Source of the DNA: an uncultured bacterium
Lineage (GTDB): Bacteria > Patescibacteriota > Minisyncoccia > UBA6257 > Colwellbacteraceae
Direction of reading: 5' to 3'
DNA: 5,986 bases
Assembly: GCA_913009745.1 (NCBI GenBank)
Contig: CAJVWL010000027.1
Coordinates: 1-5,986 of the forward strand
Part shown: positions 1 through 3,788 of the stretch, piece after piece
Layout of the letters: each line of letters begins with the position of its first letter
How positions within the stretch are numbered: the stretch's first letter is position 1
Notes under the pieces: model-generated
Databases searched by the model: none
What the model saw: only the letters and a program-made list of their open reading frames with translations
Told to the model about the DNA's origin: nothing
Made by a program: the position numbers and the translations under genes

Positions 1-40
1 TATATTACGTAAATACGTGCAATACGAACACCGCGTGATT

Positions 41-736
41 ATGGAAATAAAAACCATTTATAAAGACGATAACGTTGTAGCTTTAAATAAGCCGGCCGGA
101 TTGCTGGTTCATAAAACATCTGCAGATAACAATGAAAAGACGCTTACAGACTGGCTAATTAGAGAATATCCGGAAACTAAAGATGTTGGAGATGACCCGG
201 TAAATAGGCCCGGCATCGTGCACCGTCTGGATAAAGACACATCGGGCATTATTTTGATTCCGCGAAACCAAAAGTATTTTGTATACCTAAAAGAACTTTT
301 CCAAAAACACGAGATAAAAAAAACCTACAGAGCGCTTGTTTACGGCGCGGTAAAGGAGGATAAGGGGATTATAACAAAACCTATAAGCCTAAAGCCTGGG
401 ACGGTTAAAAGGACGATTTTTGGAGGAAAAATGACCAAAGAAGCAAAGACGGAGTATATGGTTCTGCGTCGGTTTAAAAACTATTCTTATCTTGAACTTT
501 ATCCAAAAACAGGCAGAACACACCAAATAAGAGTTCACTTGTCGTCAATTGGACATCCCGTTGTGGGAGATAAACTGTATGTGCCAAAGAGTCTTGTAAA
601 CGGCGCGGTTAAGCCATCGCATCAGCTGTTGCATGCTTACGCAGTTGAGTTGAATCTTCAGCCCGGCAAAAGAATCAAACTTGTAGCGGATCTGCCTAAA
701 GAGTTTGAAGAAATCCTAAAAGACCTTGAAAAATAG
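41..736 (+). CDS. RluA-family 23S rRNA/tRNA pseudouridine synthase (no S4 domain)
   Basis: This protein should isomerise specific uridines in rRNA or tRNA to pseudouridine in the cytoplasm. From the ATG at 41 it has 231 residues. The family signature HRLDKDTSG lies at about residues 61-69, with the catalytic Asp at 64. The second signature GRTHQIRVHL is at about 158-167, followed by GHPVVGDKLY. The fold begins almost at residue 1, so the N-terminal S4 domain of RluC/RluD-type enzymes is absent and the architecture is the short RluA/TruC type. The frame stays open to GTG codons at 17 and 35, but the ATG at 41 sits right before the first conserved strand and is preferred. There is no clear ribosome binding site. 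The next gene, rplS, starts 27 nt downstream on the same strand, so co-transcription is likely. Family assignment is secure; the modified uridine cannot be told from sequence. Confidence 0.93.
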   Translation: MEIKTIYKDDNVVALNKPAGLLVHKTSADNNEKTLTDWLIREYPETKDVGDDPVNRPGIVHRLDKDTSGIILIPRNQKYFVYLKELFQKHEIKKTYRALVYGAVKEDKGIITKPISLKPGTVKRTIFGGKMTKEAKTEYMVLRRFKNYSYLELYPKTGRTHQIRVHLSSIGHPVVGDKLYVPKSLVNGAVKPSHQLLHAYAVELNLQPGKRIKLVADLPKEFEEILKDLEK

Positions 737-763
737 GCAGAATTTGCTAAGGTTGCAGTTGCT

Positions 764-1063
764 ATGATAGATAAAGAAACCATAGAAAAAATTAAACCCG
801 GCGTTAAAGTGCGCGTTTACGAGAAAAACGGCATATTTTCCGGAATGGTATTGGCGCGAAAACACGGGACCGAACCTGGAGCCACCTTTACCGTAAGGAC
901 CAAATTGGCTGATGTAGGTGTTGAGAAGATATATCCGATTTATTCGCCGAACATTAAGAAGATTGAAATTTTGTCTGTGCCAAGGCGCCGAGTCAGACGG
1001 GCAAAATTATATTTTCTTCGCAAACTTTCCGATAAGAAGATTCGCAGAAAGCTTGGAGTATAA
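764..1063 (+). CDS. rplS: 50S ribosomal protein L19 (bL19)
   Basis: This is a structural protein of the large ribosomal subunit, located at the interface with the 30S subunit. It has 99 residues, short against the usual 110-120. The typical order is present: IKPGVKVRVYEKNG near the N terminus, then GMVLARKHG, TFTVR, the GVEKIYPIYSPNIKKIEI strand, and the basic RRRVRRAKLYFLR tail. The shortening falls in the first strands and at the C terminus, which is common in reduced bacterial genomes. The ATG at 764 is 27 nt after the stop of the pseudouridine synthase gene. AAGG at 749-752 is a poor, distant SD candidate. No convincing terminator hairpin follows, and about 120 nt separate the gene from the tRNA. 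In many bacteria rplS sits with trmD and rimM; that linkage is not seen here. Confidence 0.95.
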   Translation: MIDKETIEKIKPGVKVRVYEKNGIFSGMVLARKHGTEPGATFTVRTKLADVGVEKIYPIYSPNIKKIEILSVPRRRVRRAKLYFLRKLSDKKIRRKLGV

Positions 1064-1132
1064 ATTCTCCGCGTTTACTTGTCCGGTATAAGATATTTTT
1101 CTGTTACTAGAACAATATCCATAAGTTAAAAG

Positions 1133-1161
1133 TTTACGAAAACGCAAAAAGTCTTTAGAAT
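1133..1161 (+). promoter_or_regulatory. Probable sigma70-type promoter of tRNA-Leu
   Basis: TTTACG (1133-1138, 4 of 6 matches to TTGACA) and TAGAAT (1156-1161, 5 of 6 to TATAAT) are separated by exactly 17 bp. This would start transcription near 1168, about 14 nt before the mature tRNA 5' end. The rest of the 1064-1181 spacer is AT-rich and shows only a weak inverted repeat (GATATT / AATATC around 1092-1119). It has no coding signal. Confidence 0.55.
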
Positions 1162-1181
1162 AGACGGTGCTTAACCGAATT

Positions 1182-1264
1182 GCGCGGGTGGCGAAATGGT
1201 AGACGCGCTGGCTTGAGGGGCCAGTGGGCTTCGGCCCGTGGAGGTTCGACTCCTCTCCCGCGCA
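1182..1264 (+). tRNA. tRNA-Leu, anticodon GAG
   Basis: The cloverleaf folds fully by eye. Acceptor stem GCGCGGG (1182-1188) pairs with CCCGCGC (1257-1263), and the discriminator is A1264, as expected for leucine. The D stem is GCG/CGC (1191-1193, 1204-1206). The anticodon stem CTGGC/GCCAG (1208-1212, 1220-1224) encloses loop TTGAGGG with anticodon GAG at 1215-1217, which reads CUC and CUU. The long variable arm, with a GGGC-TTCG-GCCC hairpin around 1226-1237, is the class II mark of Leu tRNA. The T arm is GGAGG-TTCGACT-CCTCT (1240-1256). The CCA end is not encoded, because CAG follows A1264, so a CCA-adding enzyme is required. Confidence 0.97.
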
Positions 1265-1290
1265 CAGATTTTGAAAAGATTATTGTAACT

Positions 1291-1614
1291 ATGATTAACC
1301 TAAAGGATTTTAAAAAACTTGATATAAGGATTGGCAAAATAATATCCGCCGAGAAAGTTCCGGATACCGACAAACTAGTCAAACTCATATTGGATATAGG
1401 AGGGGAAGAAAGGCAGGTTGTTGCCGGTATCGCCGAGGCATATCCAGACACAAAAGAACTAATCGGAAAAGAAATCCCAATTTTATTAAACCTTGAGCCG
1501 AGAGAATTAAGAGGGGAGATGAGTAATGGGATGATACTCGCCGCAGACAATGACGGAAAACCCGTTCTTCTCCATCCGGACAAAGAAATTCCGCCCGGAA
1601 GCAGAGTTAAATAG
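1291..1614 (+). CDS. Free-standing tRNA-binding domain protein (Trbp111 / MetG C-terminal-like)
   Basis: This is a 107-residue OB-fold protein that binds tRNA. It matches the EMAPII/Trbp111 domain, which occurs as a separate protein or as the C-terminal dimerisation domain of methionyl-tRNA synthetase. Diagnostic stretches are LDIRIGKI (10-17), EKVPDTDKL (21-29), the strand LILDIGGEERQVVAGIA (32-48), NLEPRELRGEMSNGMILAA (67-85), and a C-terminal PG motif. Database entries often call such proteins 'methionine--tRNA ligase subunit beta'; no catalytic domain is present. The open frame extends upstream through the tRNA, but that part is not coding, and the ATG at 1291 precedes the domain. There is no SD; the start is 26 nt after the tRNA 3' end, so the gene probably shares the tRNA transcript. 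Whether it acts with MetG in trans or as a general tRNA chaperone is unknown. Confidence 0.9.
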   Translation: MINLKDFKKLDIRIGKIISAEKVPDTDKLVKLILDIGGEERQVVAGIAEAYPDTKELIGKEIPILLNLEPRELRGEMSNGMILAADNDGKPVLLHPDKEIPPGSRVK

Positions 1615-1682
1615 AATAAAGCTTGAGAATGGAGAACTTTTCATAGATATAGTTTTTATTATTCCTGTTAGTATTTCTTCTT

Positions 1683-1712
1683 CATTGGCTAATTCGCACG
1701 AATTAGCCAATG
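1683..1712. promoter_or_regulatory. Perfect 14-bp inverted repeat, operator-like (site 1)
   Basis: CATTGGCTAATTCG (1683-1696) and CGAATTAGCCAATG (1699-1712) are perfect complements around a 2-bp centre, CA. The tight centre favours a protein-binding dyad over an RNA hairpin, and no T tract follows on either strand. It covers the probable -35 region of the winged-helix gene starting at 1743. Its 16-bp core, TAATTCGCACGAATTA (1690-1705), recurs in reverse complement at 2007-2022. Autoregulation by the winged-helix product is the simplest reading. Confidence 0.7.
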
Positions 1713-1730
1713 GGGGAATTATGGTATAGA
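1703..1730 (+). promoter_or_regulatory. Probable extended -10 promoter of the winged-helix gene
   Basis: TATAGA (1725-1730) is preceded by TGG, giving an extended -10 element. A weak -35, TTAGCC (1703-1708), lies 16 bp upstream inside the right arm of the palindrome. Transcription would begin near 1737, only a few bases before the ATG at 1743, so the mRNA would be nearly leaderless. This agrees with the absence of an SD sequence. Confidence 0.5.
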
Positions 1731-1742
1731 ATATAAAAATAT

Positions 1743-2009
1743 ATGACTGTGGTAGAGTTGGAAAGAATTTTTAAAGCTTTGGCAAATAGGCGACGCCTTG
1801 CAATTCTTAAGTTTTTAAAGAAGACAAAGGAAGCGTCCGTGGGAGAAATTGCCGCAGATATAAAGCTTTCATACAAAGCGACTTCACGCCATATTCAAAT
1901 ACTCGCGGGACGTAATATTATAGAAAGGGATCAGAGGGGACTGGAAGCATATTACCGAATATCAAAATCACAAAGTTCTATTCTTCAGCACACTTTATCT
2001 ATTCTTTAA
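1743..2009 (+). CDS. ArsR-like winged helix-turn-helix transcriptional regulator
   Basis: This is an 88-residue DNA-binding protein, probably a dimeric repressor. It opens with LERIFKALANRRRLAILKFL (about 6-25), the typical first helices of ArsR-family proteins. The helix-turn-helix follows, VGEIAADIKLSYKATSRHIQIL (33-54), with the recognition helix around 43-55. The wing is at about 60-73 (IERDQRGLEAYYRIS). It is near the lower size limit for the family. It has no cysteine, so the classical metal-sensing sites are missing; if it responds to anything, the signal is different. The ATG at 1743 is the only sensible start. The gene is bracketed by two copies of one palindromic core (1690-1705 and 2007-2022), and its stop codon TAA (2007-2009) is the first three bases of the second copy. 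An AbrB-like gene lies downstream. Fold is confident; target and signal are unknown. Confidence 0.88.
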   Translation: MTVVELERIFKALANRRRLAILKFLKKTKEASVGEIAADIKLSYKATSRHIQILAGRNIIERDQRGLEAYYRISKSQSSILQHTLSIL

Positions 2010-2030
2010 TTCGTGCGAATTAGAGAATAG
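1999..2030. promoter_or_regulatory. Inverted repeat with the same core as site 1 (site 2)
   Basis: CTATTCTTTAATTCG (1999-2013) faces CGAATTAGAGAATAG (2016-2030) around the 2-bp centre TG. There is one mismatch, T2006 against G2023, which would be a wobble pair in RNA. The core TAATTCGTGCGAATTA (2007-2022) is the exact reverse complement of the core at 1690-1705, while the outer arms differ. That pattern of conserved core and changed flanks is expected of a protein-binding site. A terminator role is less likely, because the first T run (2040-2044) begins about 10 nt after the stem. Confidence 0.6.
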
Positions 2031-2080
2031 AGTTGGTGGTTTTTACAGACAGATGGCAAACATTCACTCACTTTGATAAT

Positions 2081-2116
2081 ATGTACGTAAGGGGGTACGT
2101 ACCCTTTTACGTACAT
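2081..2116. promoter_or_regulatory. 36-bp dyad with three TACGTA hexamers 12 bp apart
   Basis: The left half ATGTACGTAAGGGGGTAC (2081-2098) and right half GTACCCTTTTACGTACAT (2099-2116) are inverted repeats with two mismatched pairs, both G-T wobbles if folded as RNA. The palindromic hexamer TACGTA occurs at 2084, 2096 and 2108, exactly 12 bp apart and on one face of the helix give or take a small twist. The dyad ends 6 bp before the ATG at 2123. A -10-like GATAAT (2075-2080) precedes it, with no convincing -35, so the dyad would cover the transcription start and leader. It probably serves as the operator of the AbrB-like gene. Confidence 0.65.
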
Positions 2117-2122
2117 AAAACC

Positions 2123-2314
2123 ATGGCGGCACAGAAGAAAAACAAGAATATCAGAAAGCTCACAAAACTGGGTGGACATACGATTGCCGTCTCAATCCCA
2201 ATTGAAATAATTCGCAAGCTGAAATGGAGAGAACGCCAGAAAGTCACCGTAAAACTTCGCGGGAAGAAAATTACAATAGAGGATTGGCCGACTACAAATA
2301 AAAAAACATCCTGA
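2123..2314 (+). CDS. AbrB/MazE/SpoVT-type swapped-hairpin DNA-binding protein
   Basis: This 63-residue protein matches the small AbrB/MazE-type beta-barrel that binds DNA as a dimer. The domain spans about residues 12-53: KLTKLGGHTIAVSIPIEIIRK, then LKWRERQKVTVKLRGKKITIED, the usual order of strand, IP-containing turn, short helix and two strands. The first 11 residues are basic. The frame is open back to 2033, but that part runs through the 36-bp dyad, and the ATG at 2123 directly precedes the domain. There is no SD. In MazE-type systems a toxin gene follows the antitoxin. Here an intrinsic terminator overlaps the gene's 3' end and no toxin-like ORF follows, so a stand-alone regulator is more likely. 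Autoregulation through the adjoining dyad is inferred. Fold is fairly certain; targets are unknown. Confidence 0.85.
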   Translation: MAAQKKNKNIRKLTKLGGHTIAVSIPIEIIRKLKWRERQKVTVKLRGKKITIEDWPTTNKKTS

Positions 2315-2333
2315 TATAAATCAGGATGTTTTT
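2302..2333 (+). terminator. Intrinsic terminator of the AbrB-like gene
   Basis: The stem ACATCCTGAT / ATCAGGATGT (2306-2315, 2320-2329) has an ATAA loop. It is extended by four A-T pairs (2302-2305 with 2330-2333) and ends in a run of T. The stop codon TGA (2312-2314) lies inside the ascending arm, so the gene and its terminator overlap. The A run on the 5' side could also make it work weakly on the other strand. Confidence 0.88.
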
Positions 2334-2337
2334 AGAA

Positions 2338-2390
2338 TCTCAGGCTTAGGATTTGGTTTTCGCTAGAAATCCTGGAGGAGTCTCCTTGAG
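2338..2390 (+). other. Possible structured RNA segment upstream of a terminator
   Basis: No ORF is credible here. AGGATTT (2348-2354) can pair with AAATCCT (2367-2373). CTCAGG (2339-2344) can pair with CCTTGAG (2384-2390) with one bulge. GGAG/CTCC (2374-2377, 2382-2385) is an alternative small stem. A strong terminator follows at 2398, though no gene lies between the two terminators. A small RNA is possible, but no good promoter is visible beyond TATAAA at 2315-2320, inside the previous terminator loop. Confidence 0.25.
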
Positions 2391-2397
2391 TAACCCA

Positions 2398-2438
2398 CGT
2401 GAACCCCGCCCGTTTTACGAGGCGGGGTTCACGCTTTT
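2398..2438 (+). terminator. Strong GC-rich intrinsic terminator
   Basis: CGTGAACCCCGCC (2398-2410) pairs perfectly with GGCGGGGTTCACG (2421-2433) around a 10-nt loop that can itself form CGT/ACG. CTTTT follows on the plus strand, and no T run follows on the minus strand, so it works rightward. It lies 65 bp after the previous terminator with no gene between. It may be a backup, or the 3' end of an unannotated small RNA. The region from 2439 to 2526 beyond it holds only a weak hairpin (GAGGT/ACCTC, 2450-2468) and no coding signal that I can support. Confidence 0.8.
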
Positions 2439-2526
2439 ATATATCCATAGAGGTTCCAACACCACCTCATGCAACAGGGAGAGTGCTTCGGTTCCGCTCA
2501 GTGTAAACAAAATTTGTATGTAAGAA

Positions 2527-2560
2527 TAGAACAACCCCGCACGAGAACGGGGTTGTTCTA
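2527..2560 (-). terminator. Hairpin terminator of the minus-strand zinc-knuckle gene
   Basis: TAGAACAACCCCG (2527-2539) and CGGGGTTGTTCTA (2548-2560) are perfect 13-bp complements with an 8-nt loop. The hairpin begins 25 nt past the stop of the minus-strand gene. On that strand it is followed by TTCTTAC, a modest T-rich stretch. The plus strand has no T tract after it. Function on the minus strand is therefore the better reading. Confidence 0.65.
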
Positions 2561-2585
2561 CGTCGGGGTTTATAGTCGAGTTTTG

Positions 2586-2819
2586 TTATGCAGTCGCAGG
2601 ATTCTGGTCATTTGTGGGCTTCGCCCGCAAATACTGCATTGAGTATCCCGTGTCTCCACACTCAGGGCATATGCCGAATCCATGGCATAGCCGTGAGCAT
2701 TTCACCCTGGAGTAGCACTTGGGATCGTCGGTCTCGACATGAATCCAAGGTGTGTACCGAGAGTCACCACCACCTCGTTGCTCAATCTGCCCATAACAAT
2801 ACTTGCATGTAGCGGTCAT
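2586..2819 (-). CDS. Small cysteine-rich zinc-knuckle protein, unknown function
   Basis: This is a 77-residue soluble protein that I cannot assign to a named family. Two likely metal-binding clusters are visible. The first is CKYC (residues 5-8) with WIHV (His27) and Cys35, the C-x2-C...WxH...C pattern seen in many small phage and actinobacterial zinc-knuckle proteins. The second is Cys45/His46 with CPEC (51-54). The C-terminal 20 residues look disordered. The minus strand is chosen over the overlapping plus-strand ORF because of these motifs and a good SD, GAAAGAGG (complement of 2826-2833), 6 nt before the ATG. By eye it is richer in G+C than the core genes. It is transcribed away from the divergent protease-like gene and ends before a 13-bp hairpin. 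A nucleic-acid or protein-binding adaptor role is possible but not shown. Confidence 0.72.
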   Translation of the reverse strand: MTATCKYCYGQIEQRGGGDSRYTPWIHVETDDPKCYSRVKCSRLCHGFGICPECGDTGYSMQYLRAKPTNDQNPATA

Positions 2820-2825
2820 TGCCTA

Positions 2826-2833
2826 CCTCTTTC
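2826..2833 (-). promoter_or_regulatory. Shine-Dalgarno of the zinc-knuckle gene
   Basis: GAAAGAGG read on the minus strand lies 6 nt before the ATG at 2819. It decides the start codon and strand for this small gene. It is one of only two good SD sequences in the window, the other being at 3436-3442. The wider leaders also resemble each other (AGAAAGAGGTAGG and AGAAAGGAGTAGG). Confidence 0.7.
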
Positions 2834-2865
2834 TATGTATAGGTTCTACTCACATTGAAGCTATC

Positions 2866-2900
2866 ATTTTATTATTGACTTGTAAATAAAATAATAAAAT
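2866..2900. promoter_or_regulatory. AT-only inverted repeat in a divergent promoter region
   Basis: ATTTTATTATT (2866-2876) and AATAATAAAAT (2890-2900) are perfect 11-bp complements 13 bp apart, centred in the gap between two divergent genes (starts at 2819 and 2914). The spacer contains TTGACT (2875-2880), a 5 of 6 match to a rightward -35, and on the other strand TTTACA, a leftward -35 candidate. Good -10 spacing is not evident for either (TAAAAT at 2895 gives only 14 bp). A regulator site or shared promoter is likely, but low complexity makes chance symmetry possible. Confidence 0.4.
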
Positions 2901-2913
2901 CTATCGTGATGAA

Positions 2914-3321
2914 ATGGAAAAGCCTGTCACACAACAAGCGCCCGCCGGTTGTGCTGTAGCCTGTGTAGCAACCTTGCTGGGTACCAATTATGAGAGCGCA
3001 TTAAACCTTTTTAGAGATGGTAGAAATCGACACTTTACGAGCGGCTTTTATAACAATGATATAGTGAGGGTCCTAGAAAAGAAGCACATAAAAGCGCAGG
3101 CGAGGCACGTCACAAAAATAAATCCAGGTGATATTTACAAAGAAGGTACGATTGTTTTTCTAAGGCGTGGAGAAAAATATCCCATTGGTCACTATCTTTT
3201 AAGAAAGGATAATCAATGGATAGACTCATGGATAAATTTCCCGAATATCAACCCAGCGAAAGCTGGTTTCCGAAAAAGACTTCCTGCCGAAGTTCAGTAC
3301 GTGATAGCAATAGAGTTTTAA
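2914..3321 (+). CDS. Stand-alone C39/papain-like cysteine peptidase-like protein
   Basis: This 135-residue protein has no signal peptide or membrane segment. Its N terminus, QQAPAGCAVACVATLLG (7-23), resembles the active-site helix of C39-type peptidases: Gln7 would be the oxyanion-hole residue six before nucleophile Cys13. His93 lies in GHYLL (92-96) and Asp104 in WIDSW (102-106), the order and spacing of the catalytic His and Asp in that fold. C39 domains normally cleave double-glycine leaders and are fused to ABC exporters; no transporter or leader peptide gene is seen here. Other members of the fold are non-proteolytic or act as transglutaminase-like or deamidase-like enzymes. The ATG at 2914 is preferred. 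No SD is present, so the transcript may be short-leadered. It is divergent from the zinc-knuckle gene. Function and substrate are unknown; fold assignment is moderate. Confidence 0.72.
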   Translation: MEKPVTQQAPAGCAVACVATLLGTNYESALNLFRDGRNRHFTSGFYNNDIVRVLEKKHIKAQARHVTKINPGDIYKEGTIVFLRRGEKYPIGHYLLRKDNQWIDSWINFPNINPAKAGFRKRLPAEVQYVIAIEF

Positions 3322-3335
3322 CCCTCCAAAAAATC

Positions 3336-3380
3336 TACGTATTAAATTACGTAATGAGACCCTAAATAAGAACTTATAAT
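3336..3380 (+). promoter_or_regulatory. TACGTA pair plus TATAAT: promoter/operator of the second zinc-ribbon gene
   Basis: TACGTA occurs at 3336-3341 and 3348-3353, 12 bp start to start, the same phasing as the three copies at 2084-2113 before the AbrB-like gene. A perfect -10, TATAAT (3375-3380), follows. The -35 position (about 3352-3357, TAATGA) is poor and overlaps the second hexamer. Transcription would start near 3387, giving a leader of about 60 nt to the GTG at 3449. Control of this promoter by the AbrB-like protein is a testable inference. Confidence 0.5.
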
Positions 3381-3435
3381 AGACAATAAACTAATGTTGT
3401 GGTAAACCGAATGTAGTGGGCTGACTAGACTAGAG

Positions 3436-3442
3436 AAAGGAG
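3436..3442 (+). promoter_or_regulatory. Shine-Dalgarno of the second zinc-ribbon gene
   Basis: AAAGGAG lies 6 nt before the GTG at 3449. It is a near-perfect SD and supports the non-ATG start. It is the strongest ribosome binding site in the window. Confidence 0.75.
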
Positions 3443-3448
3443 TAGGTT

Positions 3449-3673
3449 GTGCTGTCCATTAAGGTTACATGTCCGAATTGCGCAAAAGATGTGGTTCTCT
3501 GGCCTGAGGAACTATTCCTCATTATATCAATGGAAGAGGGCGGCATGAAAGGATCATACTTCTTTGATTGCCACTCGTGCGGGAAGCGCGTGGAGAAAAA
3601 GGCTTCCGGACGAATTTGCGATACCCTCATCTCGGCAGGTGCGGAATATGAAGTATGTTCAAGCATCGATTGA
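3449..3673 (+). CDS. Small zinc-ribbon protein, unknown function
   Basis: This 74-residue protein begins at GTG after a strong SD. Two knuckles, CPNC (8-11) and CHSC (41-44), would bind one zinc ion as a ribbon, and about 30 residues lie between them. The stretch SYFFDCHSCGKRVEKKASGR (36-55) resembles, from memory, small zinc-ribbon proteins of actinobacteria and their phages (pattern YxFxCPxCGxxVxKxAxxR), usually of unknown role. Extra cysteines are at 57 and 70. There is no signal peptide or membrane segment. By eye it is richer in G+C than the core genes. It has its own promoter-like region and is followed by a GC-rich hairpin, so it is a self-contained unit. A DNA- or RNA-binding role is plausible but unproved. 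The ORF on the opposite strand is a shadow. Confidence 0.72.
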   Translation: MLSIKVTCPNCAKDVVLWPEELFLIISMEEGGMKGSYFFDCHSCGKRVEKKASGRICDTLISAGAEYEVCSSID

Positions 3674-3704
3674 TGAGAATGCCGTTGCAAAAGAACTTTA
3701 CTAG

Positions 3705-3739
3705 GCCCGGCCGCCACGCGCGGTCGGGCTACAACTTTT
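3705..3739 (+). terminator. GC-rich terminator after the second zinc-ribbon gene
   Basis: GCCCGGCCGC (3705-3714) pairs with GCGGTCGGGC (3720-3729) with one G-T wobble and a 5-nt loop. TACAACTTTT follows, so the T run starts 6 nt after the stem, which makes it imperfect. The stem is much more GC-rich than the surroundings. Confidence 0.6.
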
Positions 3740-3760
3740 ATAAACTAAAATTTTGTCAAT

Positions 3761-3788
3761 AAAAAACACCCCTTGCGGGGTGTTTTTT
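3761..3788. terminator. Bidirectional intrinsic terminator between convergent genes
   Basis: AAAAAACACCCC (3761-3772) and GGGGTGTTTTTT (3777-3788) pair perfectly around TTGC. The A run on one side and T run on the other make it work on both strands. It separates the plus-strand zinc-ribbon gene from the minus-strand 3D-domain gene, whose stop codon (3787-3789) overlaps its edge. Confidence 0.92.

Noticed and set aside
6..19. TACGTA followed by TACGTG at the start of the window as a third phased site
   Set aside because: The spacing is 8 bp, not 12, and the second copy is imperfect; the upstream context is outside the window.
1180..1290. N-terminal extension of the tRNA-binding protein ORF from about 1180
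   Set aside because: This part of the frame is the tRNA-Leu gene itself; the conserved domain begins right after the ATG at 1291.
1155..1583. Minus-strand ORF across tRNA-Leu and the tRNA-binding gene
   Set aside because: It is the antisense shadow of a confident tRNA and a confident protein gene.
2033..2122. Longer N terminus for the AbrB-like protein
   Set aside because: It would be translated through the 36-bp dyad and has no resemblance to the family; the ATG at 2123 directly precedes the domain.
2123..2433. MazEF-type toxin-antitoxin module
   Set aside because: No toxin-like ORF follows or precedes the AbrB-like gene, and a terminator overlaps its 3' end.
2439..2526. Possible promoter and small gene in the spacer after the strong terminator
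   Set aside because: Only a short weak hairpin and a TATATA run inside the terminator tail are visible; no ORF or convincing promoter.
2588..2812. Plus-strand 74-residue ORF opposite the zinc-knuckle gene
   Set aside because: It has no recognisable motif or SD. The minus-strand frame has an SD and two C-x2-C clusters.
2398..3788. GC-rich hairpins as a CRISPR array, REP family or integron attC sites
   Set aside because: The stems differ in sequence, spacing is irregular, and no attC core motifs or repeat-spacer pattern were found; ordinary terminators explain them.
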